From NCBI RefSeq assembly GCF_964340395.1, contig NC_135553.1, positions 11,736,001 through 11,800,000 of the forward strand: a stretch of 64,000 nt of DNA. Direction: 5' to 3'. This stretch comes from Glandiceps talaboti. Taxonomy: Eukaryota > Hemichordata > Enteropneusta > Spengelidae. Both the position numbers and the translations under genes were made by a program. How positions within the stretch are numbered: position 1 is the first letter of the stretch; the number at the start of each line of letters is the position of its first letter. The notes under the pieces are model-generated. The model made no database searches. It saw only the letters and a list, made by a program, of their open reading frames with translations, and was not told the DNA's origin. This document shows, piece by piece, positions 14,801 to 64,000 of this stretch.

Positions 14801-14964
14801 TACTTTATTTATTTTTCCTAATTCGCAGAGATCGTATCCAATTGCTCTCTAAGCTGATGTTTCTAAGCTGTATAGGTTTGGTGGCAGTTGGTATGATATC
14901 CCTCTACCGTATATCCTATCTGATAGCTGGTATATTTGGATTGCTAGCTCTTCTACAGTTGTAG
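786..14964 (+). CDS. PGAP1: PGAP1, GPI inositol-deacylase (20 exons, 5' partial)
   Basis: PGAP1 is an ER membrane lipase that removes the acyl chain from the inositol of newly made GPI anchors, allowing GPI proteins to leave the ER. Spliced in order, the exons keep one open frame of 858 codons plus stop. Exons: 786-850, 1429-1554, 2363-2454, 2955-3101, 3739-3882, 4623-4675, 5180-5246, 6543-6651, 7600-7928, 8461-8536, 8794-8931, 9538-9749, 10402-10495, 11341-11431, 11688-11885, 12533-12698, 12949-12999, 13832-14010, 14617-14721, 14829-14964. Phases agree at every junction. Diagnostic segments are [16 protein letters not shown], the nucleophile motif [17 protein letters not shown], a long lumenal region and a hydrophobic C-terminus with several membrane spans. 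The human protein is about 920 residues, so roughly 85 N-terminal residues (first membrane span included) lie upstream. Introns hold the repeats listed separately and otherwise nothing I recognise. Confidence 0.95.
1429..1554 (+). CDS. PGAP1: PGAP1 exon 2 of window
   Basis: Encodes [14 protein letters not shown] followed by [18 protein letters not shown], both closely like vertebrate PGAP1. Acceptor CTTTTAG, donor GTAGGC, phase 1 at both ends. Confidence 0.93.
2363..2454 (+). CDS. PGAP1: PGAP1 exon 3 of window: nucleophile serine
   Basis: Ends in [12 protein letters not shown], so the catalytic serine of the lipase GxSxG motif is in this exon and the two following glycines are in the next. 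Donor GTAAGT, phase 0. Confidence 0.95.
2769..2818 (+). repeat. (CA)n microsatellite
   Basis: About 25 CA units in a PGAP1 intron, flanked by looser CA-rich sequence from about 2590. Confidence 0.95.
2955..3101 (+). CDS. PGAP1: PGAP1 exon 4 of window
   Basis: Opens with [14 protein letters not shown], completing GHSMGG, and continues to [15 protein letters not shown], a conserved PGAP1 segment. Exactly 49 codons, phase 0 at both ends. Confidence 0.95.
3464..3710 (+). repeat. Diverged tandem duplication, about 125 bp x2
   Basis: The segment from TGACAGGTATATATATGTGT is followed by a second copy starting near 3590. Both copies carry AATG(A/T)xTG(C)C-AAA, GGAA(G)CAATT and an A-rich end. Confidence 0.55.
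3739..3882 (+). CDS. PGAP1: PGAP1 exon 5 of window
   Basis: Forty-eight codons, phase 0, encoding [18 protein letters not shown], matching the human LSVAGGFRDYQVRSGLT segment. Confidence 0.92.
4397..4515 (+). repeat. Dispersed repeat, copy 1
   Basis: Shares the phrases ATAATCACCCTGT, ATCAAGATAGTATA, GGAAGTCC and AAGTCATCAGAAATG with 17134-17260, in the same orientation. One copy is in a PGAP1 intron and the other is intergenic, so this is an interspersed family. Confidence 0.75.
4623..4675 (+). CDS. PGAP1: PGAP1 exon 6 of window
   Basis: Short exon (53 nt) encoding [17 protein letters not shown], with the WVSTDH core of the family. The final Trp codon is split by the intron (phase 2). Confidence 0.92.
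5180..5246 (+). CDS. PGAP1: PGAP1 exon 7 of window
   Basis: Completes the split Trp and encodes [17 protein letters not shown], aligning with the human CKQLQLTTVRAFFDLID. Ends phase 0 at GTTTGT, a weaker donor than its neighbours. Confidence 0.9.
5629..6010 (+). repeat. 107-bp minisatellite, about 3.5 copies
   Basis: Unit boundaries recur at 5741, 5848 and 5955 (period 107). The unit reads ATACCAGTGTGTGTGTCTTTG ... CTGTGTCTGTGTAGTCA. It produces open frames on both strands that are repeat artefacts. Confidence 0.9.
6358..6560 (+). repeat. Triplicated splice-acceptor region of PGAP1 exon 8
   Basis: Three copies of a roughly 72-bp unit containing CCATGGTA-CTGA, a T-rich tract, TAG and GTTAGTACT. 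The AG-GTTAGTACT boundary falls at 6399, 6473 and 6543. Only the last leads into a full exon; the first two run into stop codons. Confidence 0.85.
6543..6651 (+). CDS. PGAP1: PGAP1 exon 8 of window
   Basis: Encodes a hydrophilic stretch with [10 protein letters not shown] and [12 protein letters not shown], equivalent to the YHHFIRHPS region of human PGAP1. The acceptor lies at the end of a threefold tandem repeat; only this last copy gives an open exon. Confidence 0.88.
7600..7928 (+). CDS. PGAP1: PGAP1 exon 9 of window (largest)
   Basis: About 109 codons of lumenal domain: [36 protein letters not shown] and [11 protein letters not shown]. The SHLV histidine is a candidate for the catalytic His by position in the family, which is inference. 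Donor is GTTAGT. Confidence 0.93.
7966..8240 (+). repeat. Dispersed repeat family 2, copy in PGAP1 intron
   Basis: Matches 57355-57625 in the same orientation: TAGACCTGxTGxCAGTTCCAA, TCTTTGTTCTATAAAATCAC and GAAAATATTATTTCAAATGTA are shared. The copies sit in introns of two unrelated genes, so this is an interspersed element. Confidence 0.8.
8461..8536 (+). CDS. PGAP1: PGAP1 exon 10 of window
   Basis: Twenty-five codons ([20 protein letters not shown]) that keep frame between exons 9 and 11. Acceptor TTTCTTAAAG, donor GTAAGT. Confidence 0.82.
8794..8931 (+). CDS. PGAP1: PGAP1 exon 11 of window
   Basis: Encodes a beta-rich lumenal stretch including [13 protein letters not shown] and AILTPLECE. 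Phase 1 at both ends, donor GTACGT. Confidence 0.85.
9538..9749 (+). CDS. PGAP1: PGAP1 exon 12 of window
   Basis: Encodes [11 protein letters not shown] (human RLHIPWSYEDS) and ends in [15 protein letters not shown]. The last bases of the exon together with its donor are repeated in tandem downstream. Confidence 0.92.
9732..10045 (+). repeat. Tandem repeat of PGAP1 exon 12 end and donor, six copies
   Basis: Units of 53-57 bp begin AGGGCTGxxTGGGACAG and most continue with GTAAGC. Donor-like GT sites fall at 9750, 9806, 9863, 9968 and 10021. The first is the real exon end; the others are copies inside the intron. Confidence 0.9.
10402..10495 (+). CDS. PGAP1: PGAP1 exon 13 of window
   Basis: Encodes [16 protein letters not shown] and a hydrophobic run, like the human VVRFHGGALPAYVVSN segment. 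Acceptor ATCAACAG, donor GTAAAT, phase 1. Confidence 0.9.
11341..11431 (+). CDS. PGAP1: PGAP1 exon 14 of window
   Basis: Encodes [10 protein letters not shown] and [17 protein letters not shown], aligning with the human KPYKVDPFVIIIKFLLG. Ends phase 2. Confidence 0.92.
11688..11885 (+). CDS. PGAP1: PGAP1 exon 15 of window: membrane span
   Basis: Encodes [15 protein letters not shown] followed by a hydrophobic span ([20 protein letters not shown]) and a second hydrophobic run. Phase 2 at both ends. Confidence 0.92.
12533..12698 (+). CDS. PGAP1: PGAP1 exon 16 of window: Gly8 linker and membrane span
   Basis: Encodes a charged loop (DIKSEEETP), eight consecutive glycines, then a long hydrophobic region ([31 protein letters not shown]). 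The frame joins exons 15 and 17 correctly. Confidence 0.9.
12570..12593 (+). repeat. Coding (GGT)7GGG microsatellite
   Basis: Encodes eight glycines in PGAP1 exon 16, between a charged loop and a membrane span. Confidence 0.95.
12748..12832 (+). repeat. Diverged copies of PGAP1 exon 16 end in its intron
   Basis: Two degraded copies follow the exon: TTTCTACTTCATTTAAGGTAA, and TGTGCTACAATATTA ... TAGGTCCTACTTCAACAAGGT. They resemble the exon end TGTGGTACAATATCA ... TTGTACTTCTTCAAGGTAA. Confidence 0.6.
12949..12999 (+). CDS. PGAP1: PGAP1 exon 17 of window
   Basis: Small 51-nt exon, 17 codons ([17 protein letters not shown]), phase 0 at both ends, so skipping would keep frame. Supported mainly by good splice sites and by position. 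Confidence 0.7.
13329..13354 (+). repeat. (TG)n microsatellite
   Basis: About 13 TG units in the intron between PGAP1 window exons 17 and 18. Confidence 0.9.
13832..14010 (+). CDS. PGAP1: PGAP1 exon 18 of window
   Basis: A hydrophilic start ([15 protein letters not shown]) is followed by a membrane span ([20 protein letters not shown]). The acceptor could be either of two AGs three bases apart (exon from 13832 or 13835), adding or removing one Gln. Confidence 0.87.
14617..14721 (+). CDS. PGAP1: PGAP1 exon 19 of window
   Basis: Encodes [10 protein letters not shown] (human YYFKLNPDPC) and a hydrophobic span. A 41-base piece of this exon is duplicated just after it in the intron. Confidence 0.92.
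14737..14777 (+). repeat. 41-bp exact copy of PGAP1 exon 19 sequence
   Basis: Identical to 14643-14683 inside the exon, 94 bases upstream. It lies in the intron 15 bases after the donor and carries no donor of its own at that point. Confidence 0.95.
14829..14964 (+). CDS. PGAP1: PGAP1 terminal coding exon and stop
   Basis: Encodes the last membrane segments ([18 protein letters not shown] and [13 protein letters not shown]) and ends with TAG at 14962-14964. No clear AATAAA follows within the next kilobase, which is minisatellite, so the 3' UTR end is not defined. Confidence 0.92.
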
Positions 14965-15912
14965 GTGTTGGTAGGGTATTGTATATTTTCAACCGCTGAG
15001 ACTAGTACACCCGTGGTCTTGACAGCGTACTTTCTAGGTAGGGTATCATATATTAAGACCGCTAGTACTTCTACAGAATATAGTCTAGGTAGGGTATCCT
15101 ATATTAAGACTGCTAGTACTTCTACAGATATAGTCAAGGTAGGGTAGCCTATATTTAGACTGCTAGTACTTCTACAGATATAGTCTAGGTAGGGTATCCT
15201 ATATTTAGACTGCTAGTACTTCTACAGATATAGTGTAGGTAGGGTATCCTATATTAAGACTGCTAGTACTTCTACAGATATAGTTTAGGTAGGGTATCCT
15301 ATATTAAGACTGCTAGTACTTCTACAGATATAGTGTAGATAGGGTATCCTATATTTAGACTGCTAGTACTTCTACAGAATATAGTCTAGGTAGGGTATCC
15401 TATATTTAGATTGCTAGTACTTCTACAGATATAGTCGAGGTAGGGTATTCTATATTTAAACTGCTAGTACTTCTACAGATATAGTCTAGATAGGGTATCC
15501 TATATTTAGACTGTTAGTACTTGTACAGATATAGTCTAGATAGGGTATTCTATATTTAGACTGCTAGTACTTCTACAGATATAGTCTAGATAGGGTATCC
15601 TATATTTAGATTGCTAGTACTTCTACAGATATAGTCTAGATAGGGTATTCTATATTTAGATTGCTAGTACTTCTACAGATATAGTCTAGATAGGGTATTC
15701 TATATTAAGACTGCTAGTACTTGTACAGATATAGTCTAGATAGGGTATTCTATATTAAGACTGCTAGTACTTCTACAGATATAGTCTAGATAGGGTATCC
15801 TATATTTAGATTGCTAGTACTTCTACAGATATAGTCTAGATAGGGTATTCTATATTAAGACTGCTAGTACTTGTACAGATATAGTCTAGGTAGAATATCC
15901 TGTATTAAAACT
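14944..15912 (+). repeat. 50-bp minisatellite beginning at the PGAP1 stop codon
   Basis: At least 17 copies of a unit with GCTAGTACTTCTACAG, ATATAGTCTAG and TAGGGTATCCTATATT, phased every 50 bp from 15061 to about 15863. The end of the last PGAP1 exon (TTGCTAGCTCTTCTACAGTT, then TAGGGTAT) is a recognisable divergent first unit, so the array probably arose from it. It would be transcribed as 3' UTR. Confidence 0.93.
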
Positions 15913-16170
15913 GATAGTGCTACTAAAGTCATAGTCTGTACACATTTTCCTATCTAGTTACTAGTAAACATGAATTTGGATTGCCAACTGAGCACTGTGA
16001 TATTGTTGGCAGGGTATCATATGCAATGACAGGTATACTTGTGTTGCTAGAAGAGAAGTGATAATATTAACCTCCCTTGAGTTTGTCACACATCAAGTAT
16101 TGTGTGAATTAGGAGAATCAAGTTATTGCATAACTTTCTAACTCAATTAGTAATGCACTTGTAGTATAAT

Positions 16171-16599
16171 TAAAGGGGAATGGATGTATTTCCTCATAAA
16201 CATTTGGTGCTGGAGAGTCATTTCATGATTTCACATCAGATGTGTTTCACGCTATTGTCACTTAAAACACCTCTATTGTTGTCAAAATGACCCACTGTTG
16301 CCTCATGGGACTCGATAGACATACATATGTATTAGATGTACACTGAATATTCATGAATATGCATCAAAAGGTAATAAGCACTAAGGATCATGCATATTCA
16401 GTGTGCATCTAATACATATGAATGTCTGCCACGTCCCATACAGCAACAATGGACCAATGTGAGAAGAATGAGATTAAATAGAGTTTATGATTTTTGTTGG
16501 CAATCGTGCAAAAATTTATGTCGTGTGAAATCAGGAAATGACTCTCCAACCCAAAATTTATGAAAATACCTTAATTTTCTGGAGTAGCATTCCCCTTTA
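16171..16599. mobile_element. Foldback / MITE-like element with TA flanks
   Basis: A 429-bp palindromic element. The ends are TAAAGGGGAATG and CATTCCCCTTTA. Inner arms also pair: GGAGAGTCATTTC-TGATTTCACA with its reverse complement near 16520-16560, GTTGC-CATGGGAC near 16299, and a 38-base arm AGACATxCATATGTATTAGATG with its partner near 16395-16432. A TA at each boundary is consistent with a Tc1/mariner-type target duplication. It has no coding capacity. Confidence 0.8.
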
Positions 16600-17133
16600 T
16601 CAAATCTTCTAATTGGTATTCAAAATGAATCACTGATTATAGTTCAGGAAAAATTGTGATTTGAAATTGATTGTAAGAAATGAAGATTATGACTCGAATC
16701 ACTTGAAACTAATTTCACCGTCTGATTCATGGACGAGTTGATTATTTTGGACTCGATGATGACTTCTTGAAGTCAGTAGATAGTTTCGGTTTTTTTTATC
16801 AAGAGTAATTTTTATGACAGGGCAAAATTTCTTACTACAACTCAGTATAGTACACTTTCATAAACTTTTCATATCATAATGAAACCATAGTGATTATCTT
16901 AATTTAAGTAAATACAAGATTGTAATATTGTTAATTCACTGATAATCATTGATTGAGATGCTAATAAACTTCAACCTAGATGACAATCATGGTTTTGTAC
17001 ATTTTATTTGAGGTGTTCACCATTACTTTGTTGACTGAAGTAAATGAAAAACATGACAAAATCACTTTTCAGCACAACTGAACTGTAAGGTTCAGTCATG
17101 CTATGTCTGTCTGTCTGTGTGTCTGTCTGTCTA

Positions 17134-17260
17134 TAATCACCCTGTAATCAAGATAGTATAAGCAATGGAAGTCCCCAGTAATGTGAACTACAAAATAATT
17201 AAAGTCATCAGAAATGCCACCCTACAGTGTGGGTACAATTAAACCAAAATCCGTTCAAAT
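17134..17260 (+). repeat. Dispersed repeat, copy 2
   Basis: Second copy of the family at 4397-4515, preceded by a short (CTGT)n tract at 17105-17133. Confidence 0.75.
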
Positions 17261-17368
17261 TGCAAATACAAAATTGTATCAACATGTCACAACTGTCAGT
17301 AGTTTAACTCTGTGTTTATCTTAGTTGAAAGCTCTGTTTCCACTGCTGTACATATTTGTTTCCACATG

Positions 17369-17460
17369 GTCTGAGAAGTATGTGTTAATTGTACAGGGTC
17401 TGAGAGGTGTGTGTTAATTGTACAGGGTCTGAGAGATATGTGTAAATTGTACAGGGTCCA
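17369..17460 (+). repeat. 31-bp tandem repeat x3
   Basis: Three units of GGTCTGAGA-xTxTGTGTxAATTGTACA in the intergenic region. Confidence 0.85.
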
Positions 17461-19606
17461 GGCATTTTACATTTGTTCGTTTTTTGTTAATGTATTTTTC
17501 TTTCTGCTTATTTACTATTTTTGATATAAAACTTACAATGTGATTAAACATTTATTTATTTCACTCTACTGTGATTTCTTACTGTTATCAGTGATCTTAC
17601 TATAACCATTCATCATCAGACTTTCGCTAACTAAGCATGAAATTGCCGATAAAATAGTTAAAGTAAATGATCTGAGAGGTTTTGACAAATACACATACAC
17701 AAAAATAAGATGTCCGTCAGGGTTTTGAATTATAGGATTGTCCATCGGGGATTTGGCAATGTTTTTTTTATTAGGGATTGAACTATAATTAGCATGACTG
17801 ACAAACAAACAAAAACATGGCTGACCAAAAAACAAATTACAGAATGACATAATCTACTACCGAAAACAGGTCAAAGTGTTGTTTTAAGGAATGATTCCTT
17901 ATATAGCCATTTCTCAACGCCATATTCCAGTTATCCCAGTGCCACAAGAGGGCGCCCCACATAAGGAAAAACGGACTAAAGTCACGTGGTGCTTTTACAA
18001 TATTTTACCGGCAACGCTGATTTGTACTGTTGGACATCATCTCCTTGAAGTCAGATGAATCTCACCAGTGTACCGTGTTTTGTGAAAACAAATTTGATAT
18101 TTGCGTAGCGTAGAATTACCATTGTACTAATGAGTTTCTACATACCAGTTCTGGTATCAATGAATTATTGTAGGAGATATGTTTTTAGAAAGTTGTCATA
18201 TTCTTGAAAGACATGCAGAATATTGGCCACGAAACTAAGGAAAATATGTGCACCTGTTATGACTGCCAAAGAATTTTTTTTTGACTGGTACTAACCATAG
18301 AACTTCAAGCAGACTATACACTAATTTTTTTCTGTGAAATATTACGAAATTATGTGGTGTGTTGTTTTTTTTAAAATTAGGGCATAGTGCGAAATCATCA
18401 TGATATTTCTGGTCTTAGAGCCATACGAATTGCGCTCCTAGTGGCAAAACTTTACAATCGTTTTGTCTTTCTGATAACTGGCGTATCCCCAGAGATTAAG
18501 TGCGCCCCCATTAGGTATGATCCATACCAATAACCCAATGAACAGGTACACTTTAGTCAACAAACAATGATAGACCATAATACTGTACTGAATAATTGAC
18601 CGGAAAAACCTCTAGAGCGAGAAGTGAGTTTATCATTGTTCTTAAATAGGTTAATGTCTGAGTTAACTTTATTGCAAACAGATTTACTGAAACTACAAAT
18701 GATAAATTATTAGTACAAGTACAAGTGGGTACTAGGATTATTTGACCAACGATATCGGGGTTTTTTTCAAGTTGGTGATTCTTAGTTTGTAAATGGATTT
18801 GAAACAAATTGATTGTAAATGGACATATCTCGAATTCCATGAACCAATAACTGACATTGTGCTCCGAATTTTTTAACATAAAGACCTTAAATGCTACAAT
18901 GGCTGGTTCTGACCTAAATAATCATGTACATAACGCGTTATTAGAACCACACAGGCGTTTATATTTTGCATTGGCCTCAAACTGAACATACCAACATCAC
19001 TAGTACTGAGTAAGAAAGTTTTCGGGGACATCACAAGCCCATAGATTTGGCGTTCGCGTGATCTCAGTGATATGCCGTTTCCAATTGGTGGAATGCATGA
19101 GACAGCCATGCCAAGTAAGACCTAACAAAACAAACGGCGTGGTTCTGTTACCCGACCCCACTTAGTTTTTCACTGCCGATCCTAAAGTTTTTTGGTTTGT
19201 TTTTTTTACATATTCGAGAAAAAAATAATAAATTGTGAAGTCTCGCCAGAAACAGTAGATGCGAAAACTGACATCAACTTAAAAAGATAACATAACACTC
19301 TTCTTCCAATCTGTAATGGCTGTACATCTGATGTGAAGAAACACAGAGACCGTATGGAAAAGAACGGGAAACATAACTACCTGAATTAGACACCCACACA
19401 TATATGTGAGTGTCTCTCTGGAGAGAACAATGCTCGATGCAAATATTAGTAGTAGAGCATTAGATCCTTATTCTTTTGTTTGTTTCATAGATAGTTTCAA
19501 ATGTACTGTAACCATGGTACTTGTACATGCAGTGTTGTGTATACATCCTTTGATAAAAAACAGCATTTTGTGTTAAACGCCAGTTAGCCTCAAACAACCT
19601 CAAATC

Positions 19607-19890
19607 TTACTAACATTGTAAGACAATGCTCAATTTTATCGTCATGCGCGACAAACCGCTTACTAACATTGCTACAATTTATATTCTAGCATGGCAAAAG
19701 TCTTACTAGCATTGCTACATTTTATCTTCTAGCGTGACAAAAGTCTTACTATTATATTGCTACATTGTTACATTTTATCTTCTGGCATGACAAAAATCTC
19801 ATTATAATAACATTGCTACATAATTATTACCTTCTAGAGCGGCAAAAACTTTATTAACATCGTTACATTTTATCGTCTAGCTGGTTAAAA
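19607..19890 (+). repeat. Degenerate minisatellite, six units of 43-55 bp
   Basis: The unit reads CTTACTAACATTGCTACA-TTTATCTTCTAGCxTGxCAAAAGT. Copies diverge strongly toward the 3' side. Confidence 0.8.
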
Positions 19891-20666
19891 TTTTAATAGA
19901 ACCCAGTTATAATTTTAACCCAATTAGCGGACTAGGATCACCTAAAGGTAGGAACTGTAACACTCTTGTATATTTGTCGAGTAACACAACAAAATGGAGC
20001 AATTTTTTGTAAGATTTCTGTCGAATCAGGCAACTTGCTGTTTCAAGTCAAACGGTTTTTATTCTGTCGCAGTGATTCGATGTATGTGCAACGGCATCCT
20101 GATGATACACGTCATGTTAACAACAACCACAGTGTACAGCGCATCGACTTGCGACTTGTCACTTTTCTATACAACTGTCAACTGTTTTATGTTGTACCTC
20201 TAAACTTGTACCAAACCTCATAAAGTTGTGTTAGAATTCATAGAGGTTGTCAACGACAGACCCGGACAAAGGAAACAAATAGAATAAACACTAACTATAG
20301 TTGTGTCGTCTGAAGAATGTCATTTTAATGAACGTCCTTGGTGTACTGTCCATTTGTCAATGTATGTACATTGCAGATATTGACACTAATCGTGACCACT
20401 GAAGCTTGGTGTCGAAATGCGTCGATTGTGTTACATTTGTTTTCAAAGGTGTGACTGGAATTTTTTCCTACATCTGTTAGATTTTCGGGGACGAGTAATG
20501 GAATCACGAGGAAAGAGTTCATTTTTATGCGACTATTGTAAATCAACATTTATGACTTATTTTCAAGTCCCATATCTATGAAATTTGGGATGAAAATATC
20601 CCCTAGACTATAAAGGGTGATGGGCACAGAATAAATCAACCACGCATGCCATGACTTATCACATCT

Positions 20667-20783
<117 letters not shown>

Positions 20784-23141
20784 TGTCTATCTGTGCATGT
20801 TTCGCTGTATTCTTTGTTTGTAATTTTACATATTTATATTTTAGCTTATTATTCTATCGAACCACCCCCTCAGTTTGCCGTCACAGATATTTTCAGGTTT
20901 TGAACGTAGAAATGATTGCCATTTCATCTAGAACAATTAAATAACAATAAATCATGCATAGGAGATGAGCTCCCTAGCTAACAATAGGTCAATTATTAGC
21001 ATCATGAAAGATGAAACAAAGAACACCAAACTTTAGCTTTACGATATCAGTATCTATTGTCTCGATACCCACGTGAGCTATTGCAATATAAAAGGTATTC
21101 ATTTCTCTAACTAGGTGTTTGGCGACTTGTATAAACAGCGTCATGTCTGAACCCAAACACAGTACTTACAACAGGTTTTGGACGTAGAAATGATCGCCAT
21201 TTCCATCTACTAAAGTAGAAAAGTAAATTCCAACGTATTAATGTTGTGTCAATATGTCTTACCAGTTGGTAATTTGTTGAAACTTTAGATTAACTGTTTT
21301 ATTCCATCCTCCTTTTAAAATCGTCTAATTGAATAGTAGAATTCCGTACATTTACACAGTGTATAAGGTACCATGGTATTACTGTCACTGCGTGATTATA
21401 ACACCAAAGGTTAATCTTGTGATACCAGCATTTTTTTAAATTTCATAATCACGTCAAGACATAAACCGTGAAATGCCAGCTTTTAAAATATCCATACCTC
21501 TCACCTCGCTCACTTGCTTCTGTCATTATTCCATTCCTCTCACTTGCTTCTATTATATCGGCCATTTTTATCGTGTGAGATCCGAGGGTGCGTGCAGCCA
21601 TACCGTGATATTTGGGCAACGTTGGCAACCTCTGCACAATACCAAACACTCCATCCAATACACTCGCCATGAATTTAGAAGTGAAATACTAGTATAGTAA
21701 TACATCCATGGACTCATCGACTCGTTACTGCAAAGTAGTCATTCTGGAAAAAAATATGCAATTTCCATTCATTGGTTTATACTCTCGTGGCCAATATTGT
21801 AATATAAGCTGTATATTTATCGTGAAAGAGAGTATATTCTATGAAGTTGTTCGAGTATCACCAAGTGTACAAGATGGACATAGATAGCTACGAAGACGAT
21901 ACTAGTATACTAGCATGTTTTAGTTTGGAAATTAATTTATTTAACCCTGTCCCTTTCCCCATTTTCTCTTCTGACCTATCACAATTATCTTAGCTCGAGT
22001 TGAATTCGCCGAAGAATGCCTTTGTCTATGGATGCACAACGGTGATTGTAACAATTGTATTTTAACATGGACGATAACCAACAATGTCGTAATTCAACAA
22101 TATGTGCACTAGGGTGTGGTATTGATCGTTAGTATCCACATACACACACAGTTGGGGTACAAATATGTCAAAAGCTATCACCAGAACGCTTCCAGGTCTT
22201 TAACTCTTGTGTGAAAAATGGCTCGATTTGTTAATGCATTAGTACAAATTTATTTTGTGGACAGTTAACGTTGTTGTTTGTAACTCTTTTCGCTTAAAAG
22301 GGGTTTTGGTGAATAATCTCTTAGGTAAGAGATTGCACAAGTACTAATGGTATGACCACACCCATACATTGTGTACTGCCCTGTAAACCAGGGGAGGCGA
22401 TAGTACACCAAGGTAAAACGTCGAGACACTGAGAAAATCGAGCTAATAAAACTTCTTATTAGCTTTATGAACACCTTTCGGCTATACCAGTTTCCTTATT
22501 TCACTAAATTTGAAGAGTTTGGCGTTTAGATGGCATTTATTAATTTTCTTTTTCTGGGCGTTACAGGTGTGCGATGTATTTTCTCCGCTAACATAGGGGG
22601 TCGGCATAATTAAAGAAACATTTCAGATTCCCTTTCTTTCCTTCTTTTTCAACCGCGCGTTCTTGACACCGATTCATATGCAAATGACGAAAACAATAGT
22701 TGTAGCGATTCAAGTAAACGATAGAGTGTCCTATGTCACATACACAGTAATATCCGAGTTGACTCACCTAACATCGAAATAGGTGTGGTTGCATTAGTTG
22801 TCAACTATACGATCGGACCCTGTAATGGAACACTTTCGGTAACGCTGCCCACCCGAAGCTGTTTTTTAGGACGTGATTTTTTTCAAAGCGATTAAATTTC
22901 ACTCCTACCAACTACTACTGTGTTACACAACGGGTTCTTGTGGTAGCTTAGTACGTGTGGATGTTGAAAACAACGGTAACACATCACCAGTGGACCACTA
23001 GTTCATAATACAGGATAGTGATTGAAGCAAGTATTCCTTCATCAGGAGAAAACTGAGTCCAAAAAACTGAAGCTTTGAAAAGTTATTTACATTCAAATAG
23101 GTGTGAGGAATTTTTGCCTCCGAAATCGGAACCGTGCCAAT

Positions 23142-63917
<40,776 letters not shown>

Positions 63918-64000
63918 GTAAGTCCAGTTTTAAGATCATTAGCATTTTTTTTCAGATCTGTGTAATGACTTTAATCCTTCTACTGTACAATGTGTAGTCT

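Noticed and set aside
17566-17850. 94-codon minus-strand open frame
   Set aside because: Hydrophobic but no family resemblance I could identify, and no adjoining exons.

Overview
The window is genomic DNA from an animal. It holds two interrupted genes with GT-AG introns, both on the + strand, and many microsatellites; AT-rich introns make up most of the length. A fibropellin-like gene and a vertebrate-like PGAP1 suggest an invertebrate, perhaps a non-vertebrate deuterostome (echinoderm, hemichordate, amphioxus) or a lophotrochozoan. The sequence alone does not let me place it further.

Region 1 (1-14964): the last 20 exons of PGAP1, the ER membrane GPI-inositol deacylase. About 858 residues are visible, from just before the [16 protein letters not shown] segment to the stop codon. 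The lipase motif GHSM|GG is split by an intron. The N-terminal exons lie upstream of the window. Several exon edges of this gene have been copied in tandem into the neighbouring intron or 3' flank: the exon 8 acceptor, the exon 12 donor, the exon 16 end, an exon 19 segment and the stop-codon region.

Region 2 (14965-23141): intergenic. It starts with a 50-bp minisatellite that appears to have grown out of the PGAP1 stop-codon region. It also holds a foldback (MITE-like) element at 16171-16599, two smaller minisatellites and a long GA tract. I found no convincing gene here.

Region 3 (23142 to the window end): a large secreted or matrix protein gene, 40 exons and about 1615 residues visible, with its 3' end outside the window. 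The order is: signal-peptide exon, 13-kb first intron full of simple repeats, a two-exon three-finger domain with the ten-cysteine pattern of TGF-beta/BMP type I receptor ectodomains, one EGF, one CUB, a half-EGF exon, then 35 EGF domains on 34 exons. From EGF1 on, every intron is phase 1. EGF-CUB-EGF(n) is the fibropellin layout. The receptor-like module in front of it is the most unusual thing in the window and suggests an extracellular protein that could bind a TGF-beta family ligand.

The two genes have no evident functional link. Dispersed repeats of the same families occur in introns of both.
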